Assembly (NCBI GenBank): GCA_003024785.1
Contig: PUQB01000133.1
Location: 62,001-126,000, forward strand
Direction: 5' to 3'
DNA length: 64,000 bases
Source: Selaginella tamariscina
Lineage: Eukaryota > Streptophyta > Lycopodiopsida > Selaginellales > Selaginellaceae
Below the pieces are notes generated by a model, which saw only the letters and a list, made by a program, of their open reading frames with translations, was not told the origin of the DNA and did no database searches. Numbering within the stretch: position 1 is the stretch's first letter; every line of letters begins with the position of its first letter. Made by a program: the position numbers and the translations under genes. This document shows positions 56,246 through 64,000 of this stretch, one piece after another.

Positions 56246-57419
56246 CTTCGACATGTTTTTGGTGTGGTGAGCGTGGAATGCTAATGTGCATTGTTTATGA
56301 ATTTTTCATGAACCTGAACGTCCTTTTTATAGAAGGTTCTTTTAACTTTTAAGGTTTCTTCAAAATTAAATACTGAAGTGTTATTTTGAGCACCACATGA
56401 ATTTGCTTTAAATAATAATTTAAACATGAAGAATTTGAAGAATTCAAGTTTGGAATACAACTTGTAATTGCAAATATATTTTTGAGAAAGTGAGAGGTAA
56501 ACCGAGCATGGATCAAGATTTGGCACCCATGTGATAGTGATGATATCGATAAGGCACATCATTTGTGTATGGATCTTCCATACATTGATCCTCACATTAT
56601 AATAGCAACAATATCTTATTGGATTCATTTAAGTCCTTGAGAATCTTGTGGAGTGTGGAGTTTGGAGTTTGGTGAAGCAAGAGTATTGCGTGCATTGTAA
56701 GAGATGAGTGTGTTATTGTGGCATATGTATATACTTATCCTATTTGTTCAACCCTCTTAATAAGCACACTGAAAATATGTGTGTGTATGTGTGTGTTTAT
56801 TGTAACATTGTGTATGTATGACTAATGAACAATTACCAACTTTTGTTTAGACTCCTATATATGTATTCAGACGTGTGTAATGTTGTATATGCAATCTCAA
56901 ACTTAGAACAACCAAATCTCAATATAGAAAGAGATATATATATATATATATATAATATATTATATATATATTTATTTATTTATTTATTTTGAAATGTATG
57001 TTACATATTTCAAAAAATATAAATTATATATATTATATTTTATTTTATATTTCTATATATTTATTTTATAAGTTTTAATATTTTAATTTTACTTTTAAAA
57101 ATTAACAGTGAGATTGTCAATTCAAATATAAATTTCATTTTTAATTTAAACATATATTAAAATTTATAAACTTGCATTTTAAAATTAAAATTAGGAATAA
57201 TAATATTATTAATACTATGATAATTTGTTGTAATAATTGCAATATCATGATAAATTCATTATTATTACTTCTAATCAATTTGCTTTTACCTAATTTATTA
57301 TTATGTTATTGTTAATCTTGTTTTAATGATATGGTATGGCGGTTGTTTAAACTTTATAATTTTTTAATATATCTAATGTCAAAACTACCCATTGTAATAT
57401 ATGGTTGTTATATTTACAA
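56246..57419. other. AT-rich DNA with one dispersed-repeat fragment
   Basis: 56730-56890 matches part of the repeat found at 57420-57830, 60750-61085 and 62800-63260 (GAACAATTACCAACTTT, AATAAG, ACGTGTGTAATG). A (TA)n run lies at 56935-56972. No gene was recognised. Confidence 0.5.
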
Positions 57420-58390
57420 TGTGTGTGTGTTGTGTGTGTGTGTGTGTGTGTGTGAATACATATCTAGAACATATATATACCTCATATTCATGCATACCAA
57501 CGTCTGACCTCGTTTGAAATAAAAGTTGGTAATTGTTCATAGTCATACATATACATATAGCGTTACATGATGTATATCCACAAACTATAGCGTATTATCA
57601 GTGTGTTGGTTCTTATTAAGAGGACTGAACAAATAGGATAAGTATATACACATGCACAATAACACACATCTTTCTTCTACACTTGGAAAAAACCTATATA
57701 GTGCATATATGGTGTACATACGCACACAATAACACACACATCTTTCTCCTACATATAAACTCTTCTAAAATAGTTTATACACACACTCAGTTTATGTATT
57801 ATCATAACTCTTAATGAACACATATTGGGAATGAACTGGGAATGGTACGGGCATTTGTGGTGGAAAGAACAACTGGATACACAGTTGCTCAGCAGCTGTA
57901 CTTACCAGGGAACAAAGGACTATTCTTCTTCCTGGTGGTTACACAGCTCATCTGGTACGCTTCCCTTGTGCCATATCACTAATAATATACATTTGATTTA
58001 ATAAACTAAACTATATTCATCTATGATCCAGTGATATGGTAAGTTAAAAAGTTATATGCATATACCATCCAAGGTGTATCAAATACATTATATACGTATC
58101 TGTTACATATACGAATACTCTGATTTTAATCTTATCAAACCAGCAAAATTGAGCATAGGTTATTTACGCATCTCAGTAACCTAAATTTAATTCAAACATG
58201 AATTTTGTTATGTATTTAAATTGTACAACTTACGTAATACCGGAAGAATATTCCTTGGCTTCCAAGGGGATTAGGTATTTACCGAAACAAAATGGGCAAG
58301 GCAAGTATGAAGAGGGCATTGGGCGCCAAAGAGATGGGGGCAGTGGAGGCACTTATCAAAGCTATGTCATGATCCGATGCTACATTATGG
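57420..58390 (+). repeat. Left arm of a large inverted duplication
   Basis: Inverted copy of about 61965-63190. It contains at 57850-57960 an open stretch reading FVVERTTGYTVAQQLYLPGN then KGLFFFLVVTQLI, followed by a GT. A second conserved part at 58245-58360 includes ATGGGCAAGGCAAGTATGAA. Both peptides appear in the other arm. I do not recognise the protein family. Confidence 0.7.
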
Positions 58391-58599
58391 CTCAAGGCTG
58401 CAAATGAATGAGTTTTTTCACTCGTTCAAAAGCATATATTATGGGTTTTATGTGCTTTACTACTAAATGCTATGCTATCCAATCTAAATAGTTCTTTAAG
58501 CTCAAGCAAAAGGCATACAACATTATAGATCCTATAAATCTCATCTCATTGCCAAGGGTTTTTTCAACAACCTAATTTTAATTATCACGAGATCTTTTC

Positions 58600-60130
58600 A
58601 CATGTGCATATTACACCATTCGGATTTTTTTTCTTTTGCAGCAGAAATAATCTTCACGTTCATCAAATGGATGTGAAAACTGTGTTTTCTTAATGATGAT
58701 TTAGATGAGCAAATTTTTATGGAGCAACTTGTGGATTATGTAGTTAAGGTGTGTAAATTGTAGCATTCTCTTTATGGCCTTAAAACAAGCTGTTCAACAT
58801 AAGTACACCAAGATGAACTCTTTTTTTACGTGATTTTAATTTTGGAGCTACTAATATTATGGTTGATACTAATGTTTATCTTAAGCATAATGGTGATTCT
58901 TTCATTATTATTACGTTTACATTGATGACATTATACTTATCTCTAATTATAAATTTTATCTCATTAATGCTAAGTCTTAACTTTATTAGGGATTTGAAAT
59001 GATAAATATGGGTCATGTGAGGGTTATTGTTTTGGTATTGAAGTCATTTATGCACTCTTACGGGTTCTATTCATCTCAACTTTACCAAACAAATTTATGA
59101 TTTAATTTCATATTACATGGATTCTGCTAATGTCCAACCAATTCTACCATTCTTTGTATATTGACCATTGCACCAAATCGATATTTCTTTTGCTATTAAT
59201 AGCCTTGGGCAATTTATGCAAGCTCCTACGCTATCACATTGAAATGAAGCTAAACATATTTTTTAGTATTTAGTAGGGACTCCAAGTTATAGCATTCTCT
59301 ATTTGCAGCAGCAAGCATCAAAGGTTACACTTTGATGCTTATACAAATGTTGATTTTGTGGGGCTGAATTTGACGGTCATTGTATAGCACAAAGTGATAT
59401 TACTTAGCTTGGGATCTTGTTTTGCATACCAAGTCGAAGCATATTGAAGTTCACTATTATTATTATGTGCTCTTTGAGGTTTGCAAGAAGGTCATCAATA
59501 CGATTCTTTTAAACCACAATAAAACAACATGTTGATCTCTTTGACTAAGGCTCTTTCTCAAGTTAACTTTGAACATTATTATATTACACTTGGGGTTATG
59601 AGCTTTTACTCATGAACATTAGTTCCACATTGCCTAGAACATGAGTTTTTTCCTCTGAAAGCCCAAAGATTTTCTCATCCATGTTTAGTGGGTTGCACTT
59701 TTATAGCTTAGAGCTATATATAAGGCTTTTAAGTATGTTAGGTTGACATAATAGAGTTTCTTTCTTCAGGCTTACAACAAATTGAATTTGTAAACTCTAA
59801 TTGGACTGAAAATCTCAATAGTAGACATTCCATCACATGTTTTTCTATCGTGCTCCATCATAAGTGCAAGGTTGTAAGTAAACAACAATAGCACTTTCGT
59901 TATGCAAGGCAGAATATATGGAATAAACAGTAATAAGGGAGATTGTATAGTTGTATAGTCAAGCTGACACCATTGTTCTCTATAATGATAATAAAAGCAT
60001 CATTAAATTACTAGAGAACCAGATTCTTTACAAAAGATTGAATCATATTAGTATGCATCGTCACTTTATAAGAGATTGAGTGATCACAATGGAAGATCAG
60101 TTCAAATGGGCTGACTAATCTCTTAATTGA
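58600..60130 (+). pseudogene. Decayed Ty1/copia pol (reverse transcriptase and RNase H)
   Basis: Copia reverse transcriptase marks appear in order: HQMDVKT.FLNDDLDEQIFM at about 58665, CKL.HSLYGLKQA at about 58757, and a VDDI-like YIDDIIL stretch at about 58915. RNase H marks follow near 59905 (IALSLCKAEYME) and 59985 (NDNKSIIKLLENQI), then HRHFIRD. Numerous stops and indels. No LTRs could be placed. The relic lies between the two arms of the inverted duplication. Confidence 0.75.
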
Positions 60131-61404
60131 ATTTTCGAATTATGCCTGTATATATATGTTGCTATCGCATTATTCTCAACATTTCATGCTTTCATGGATA
60201 AGTGGGAGTACCTTGTTTAAGTGAAGTGTTAGTAATTTTTTTATTATATCTTTATTTAAAATAAACGTGAGTAATTTGGTGGTCTTAATTTATATTTAAC
60301 TTATATTTAATATAAGAAATCTCTAAATATCAAGAGGTTTTTAAAATTCAATAAAAAGAATTCATATAATATGGAGGAGGTGAAAACCCCGGGTTAACAC
60401 CATTTATACAATGTCACTAGTATAAAATATAATATGCACATATACACGGACTTATGCACTAGTATATATACTGATTTATATATGATATCATATATATGCT
60501 AATAAATATTTATAATAGCAACAAAAACAGACCTGGAGTTCAACATAATGTCTTTGTTTCAGCAAAAATGAGCCTTGGAAGAGTTAAAATAATGTATATG
60601 TATACTGTGTATCACATACATGTATATGTGATCCTGTATAGTCTATACTTATAGGTCATAACTGTATATGTACTAGCTAGTATATATAAAAGTTTTTTTT
60701 GTGTATGTAAGCACTTATGAATGTCATACACGTAAATATACGTATGATGCTATTTTATTATCAATGTCAATACTTGAGCATGCTGTGTGTGTGTTATTGT
60801 GTGCGTATGTACATGCATTATATATGTTTTTTCCAAGTGTAGAAGAAAGATGTGTGTATCTGAGTGTGTTATTGTGCATGTACACGTATATACTTAACCT
60901 ATTTGAATAGGCACCAGCAACCAAGTACTGATAATGGGCGTATGTAGACATATAGTTTGTGTGTGTGGATATCACGATACATATTACGGTGGGTACTTTT
61001 TGACATTGGATATATTTAAAGACATTATAAAATTTAAGGAGGATGTAGTGGATATCAAGAAAACCGATTACATAATTCCCGGCATCCCTAATTTTTTTTA
61101 TATAGATGTATACATTTCATCTATTGATTGAAGAATGTGTACATATATACTATCATTGAGCAATGTATACACAGACATGTATGTACATCTATTGACTGAA
61201 GAATGTGTACATATGTACTGTCTTATTGAGCAACGTATACACAGACATGTATGTACAGAAATACATATTAAACATGCTGATAGAGTTAAGAACAAACTTC
61301 ATCCTATTATATAAATTTGATTGGTGCAATATACATTGGTTGTTGTCCATATGTTACACGCACACACACAGATCACACACCACGCATGGACTTCTCAGAG
61401 AGGC
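60131..61404. other. Intergenic DNA with a dispersed-repeat copy
   Basis: 60750-61085 matches 62850-63260 (CACCAGCAACCAAGTACTGATAAT, GTAGACATATAGTTTGTGTG, GTGGGTACTT). At 61130-61260 a short tandem block repeats AATGTGTACATAT and GACATGTATGTACA twice. No gene was recognised. Confidence 0.5.
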
Positions 61405-61795
61405 TTAGAGAGCACACACTGAGCAATTAGAAACTCACTGATTGCAATTCGAGGCTCTCCCTCCCCTCCCCCTCCCAGCATTGGAGAGCTAGGCACGGCA
61501 TTAGATGGTATTTCTCGCGCTTCGAGTACCTAAAATCTCTATTTCTGCGTGCCGTTGCTGAACCGACGGCTCTACCCCACCGCGTACAGATAGTTCCAGA
61601 TTGTGATAAGTGCCGGGACTTCTAAAGATCTGATTGATTGTAACTCTATCAATTCCACCCGCACCAGCGCGCCAAGCCGGAGGTCCCGGACACGCTCGGT
61701 ATGCCGGCGGGACTAAATCCCTATCCCTTCGTAAACTTAAAGAGCACACACTGAGCAATTAGAGAGCCTTATCTGACTGCAATTTGAGGCACTCT
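61405..61795. repeat. GC-rich segment between two direct repeats
   Basis: AGAGCACACACTGAGCAATTAGA occurs at about 61407 and again at about 61740, each followed by a related GCAATT(C/T)GAGGC block. The 330 bases between are far more GC-rich than their surroundings. Origin unknown; an insertion or organellar fragment is possible. Confidence 0.45.
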
Positions 61796-61964
61796 CTTCC
61801 TTCTTCCTCTCTCTCTCTCTCTCATGAGAGGCCATGCTTAGTTTACCATGAGAGCTGCATACGACGGGATGAGCTTGCGGGAGAACGCTTGCCGGTTTTG
61901 GCCCACTTGAGACCACACAGCCTGTGTACGCCGGAGTCCTTACTGAGCTTGATAAGTGCCTTCA

Positions 61965-62480
61965 CTGCCCCCATCTCTTTAGCGCCCAATGCCCTCTTCA
62001 TACTTGCCTTGCCCATTTTGTTTCTCGCTCTTGCTAAGATACCTAGTCCCCTTTCATATAAACTGATTTCTCTAAAGCCAAGGAATATTCTTCCGGGAAT
62101 TACTTAATACTGTTCGATAAATTAAATACATAAAGAAATTCATGTTTGAATTAAATTTAGGTTACGGAAATGCAGAGCGCCACGGTAGTCTTTTAGAAAT
62201 TCAAATAATGGTGCTTTGGATTTAGGTTAAAATATGAAGCTTTTATGGTGAATATTTTGCCTCAAGAAATACAGTAAACAAGAGTATACAGATCCATTTT
62301 ATTATTTGTTATTTTTACAATTTGATAAATTAGTTTTTAATTCGTAGTTGAGATCCAAGCCTGTTTGCTGCAAATTTACTGGGTTCTATAAGATTAAAAA
62401 CTTCACAAGCAAGAACTTCGTTGCGCTTGGAGAGAATTTACATATAAGACATGAATAATAACATGTAACAATACTACAAT

Positions 62481-62511
<31 letters not shown>

Positions 62512-63190
62512 CACACAACACATATATATATATATAGAGAGAGAGAGAGACACCCACACATGCAACATCTTGGTTAGTATATGCATATAGCTTTCTGACC
62601 TATTTACTTACCATATCACTGAATCATAGATTTTAAATCAAATGTATATTAATGAAATTAGTGATATGGCACAAGGGATGAGCTGTGTAACCACCAGGAA
62701 GAAGAATAGTCCTTTGTTCCCTGGTAAGTACAGCTGCTGAGCAACTGTGTATCCAGTTGTTCTCTCAACCACAAATGCCAGTTCATTCCCCATAAAACTG
62801 AGTGTGTATAAAACTTTTCTGGAAGAGTTTATATATAGGAAAAAGATGTGTGTTATTGTGTGAGTATGTACACCATATATGCACTATATATGTTTTTCCA
62901 AGTGTAGGTGTGTGCCTGTGCATGTGTCCTATTTTTCAATCCTCTTAATAAGAACCAGCAACCAAATACTGATAATACACGCGCGGTAGACATATAGTTT
63001 GTATGTGTGGATATACATCATGTAACACTATATGTGTATGGATGACTATGAACAATTACCAACTTTATTTCAGACAAGGTCAGACGTCTGTATGCAATGA
63101 ACATATATGAGGTATGTATTTCTAGATATGTATTCATACACACAGACACACACATATTGTAAATATAACAACCACAGTGGGTACTTGATA
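61965..63190 (-). repeat. Right arm of a large inverted duplication
   Basis: On the minus strand 62690-62790 reads FVVERTTGYTVAQQLYLPGN then KGLFFFLVVTQLI, as in the left arm. Further on, 61870-62045 reads MGKASMKRALGAKEMGAVKA without a stop for about 55 codons. Left-arm sequence loses homology about where this reading frame diverges. The arm may hold exons of an unidentified gene or a repeat-borne peptide. Confidence 0.65.
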
Positions 63191-63260
63191 TTAGATATAT
63201 TAAAGGCATTATAAAGGTTAAGCAGGGATGTAGTGTTTATTAAACAAACCGGATTATATA
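62800..63260. repeat. Dispersed repeat copy next to the right arm
   Basis: The most complete copy of the family also present at 60750-61085 (same sense), 56730-56890 (partial) and 57420-57830 (opposite sense). It contains GTGTGTTATTGTG, CAGCAACCAA.TACTGATAAT and GTAGACATATAGTTTG. Confidence 0.65.
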
Positions 63261-63511
63261 ATACGGAATTTGAGAGCCGGGTTCAATTCCTGGCACATCA
63301 GTCTTTAGTAAATCACACATGAAAGTAAATTACATGTTAAAGTATTCTAGTAAACATATTCTTATAATATCCACCATAAAATAAAAAAGTAAATTACATG
63401 TTAAAGTATTATAGTAAATCACATGTTGCATATTCTTATAATATCCACCATAAAAATAATCTTCCAAATATTGTACTTCACATTGTTTAAATGTATAATA
63501 TCTATTTCATC
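63261..63511. other. AT-rich DNA before the ABCG fragment
   Basis: Contains a near-duplicate pair (GTAAATTACATGTTAAAGTAT, 63325 and 63388; CATATTCTTATAATATCCACC, 63355 and 63430). No gene was recognised. Confidence 0.5.
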
Positions 63512-64000
63512 GAGTTACTCTTGCAGGAGGAGAATGACTTCGACAGGTCCATAAAGCGACCACTCCAGACTGGCCGCTCAGTTTTACAAGGAGTTAACCA
63601 TTTGGCTGTACGATGTAGCTGTCAACACTCTCATGCGAGCGGGAAAGTACCTGCCGAAGTTTGAGAACCCGTGACTGAAGGAAGTAAGGGTGCACAGCGT
63701 GGAGCTAGGAGCTGGTGATTCTGGTCATGAGCGCTATGCTGGCTACGCTGTTCAAGGTGAGGAGAACCCGGAGAAGGAGTGGTCAAGCTCATGAACTTCT
63801 ACACATATTCCACATCTGCCTGTTCTTCTTCTCCCCAACGACGCTGTGCCAAACCCAAGAAAGGTACATATTCATCAAGGAAGCATCACACAATGCATAC
63901 AGGGCCTCATAGCACACGGTAGCGATCTCATCGTCAACCTGACATTCATCACCTGGTTCACAGTCAAGCTGCAGGGGGGGCTCATTTGCTCATCACACAA
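63512..64000 (+). pseudogene. Partial, broken ABCG half-transporter resembling the STR group
   Basis: After a possible acceptor (CTTGCAG near 63525) the plus strand reads, in shifting frames, HSRLAAQFYKELTIWLYD, RAGKYLPKFENP, a stop, then [22 protein letters not shown] (first membrane helix of the ABCG TMD), [14 protein letters not shown] and [18 protein letters not shown]. The last motif is the ABCG QERYIF.RE..HNAYR block, and the SHNAYRASS form recalls STR/STR2 transporters of arbuscular-mycorrhizal plants. The NBD is not in the window. A stop after FENP, a deletion before ELVI and another stop after YRAS make this copy non-functional, or badly assembled. It runs off the window end. Confidence 0.6.

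Noticed and set aside
61784-62107. Plus-strand hydrophobic frame of 107 codons
   Set aside because: It is antisense to the minus-strand frame that is conserved in the other arm of the inverted duplication. No family motif was seen.
63240-63305. tRNA-like box B (GGTTCAATTCC) near the right edge
   Set aside because: No box A, no matching acceptor strand and no cloverleaf could be built upstream, so I do not call a tRNA. A SINE tail is possible but unsupported.

Overview
This window reads as nuclear DNA of a land plant. The evidence is GT-AG introns in every recognisable gene, plant-type half-size ABCA transporters, a plant-type HhH-GPD DNA glycosylase, an intron-containing tRNA-Tyr of plant type, and chromodomain-bearing Ty3/gypsy elements. 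Background DNA is AT-rich and full of (TA)n(GA)n and (TG)n(AG)n microsatellites. I cannot name the species. All functional names come from recalled family motifs, not from a search.

Layout. 1-2255: tail of a decayed Ty3/gypsy element with its 3' LTR. 3571-5913 (minus): nine-exon DNA glycosylase gene. 7915-25572 (minus): three ABCA genes head to tail. The first (7915-12911) resembles plant ABCA2 and is badly damaged; its third intron holds a tRNA-Tyr gene on the other strand. The second (13876-19714) and third (19821-25572) are close relatives of the ABCA7-like plant group, with about 21 and 22 exons and about 915-920 codons each. A duplicate of the 5' end of the third gene lies at about 28925-30175. 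34438-49704: a nest in which a minus-strand chromovirus was hit by a non-autonomous CACTA-like DNA transposon (36925-44737), which was hit by a plus-strand chromovirus (38762-44574). 50806-51260: an LTR. 51264-51798: a copy of the glycosylase first exon caught between that LTR and another gypsy element (51799 to about 54793), which belongs to the same family as the one at position 1. 54797-56245: a fold-back structure. 57420-63260: a large inverted duplication around a Ty1/copia relic, plus dispersed copies of one repeat. 63512-64000: a broken ABCG half-transporter resembling the STR group.

Biology. The ABCA genes would encode membrane proteins with six transmembrane helices followed by one nucleotide-binding domain, the plant half-size design. 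They probably arose by local duplication and have since diverged in intron content. Nearly every gene carries one-base frame breaks at otherwise conserved sites, most in the ABCA2-like gene and fewest in the third. These could be real decay or leftover assembly indels; the sequence alone cannot separate the two. I see no bacterial-style operon, CRISPR array or defence island. The most unusual items are the tRNA-Tyr interrupted by a copy of its own 3' flank, tandem duplication of exon edges in two ABCA genes, and the three-level transposon nest.
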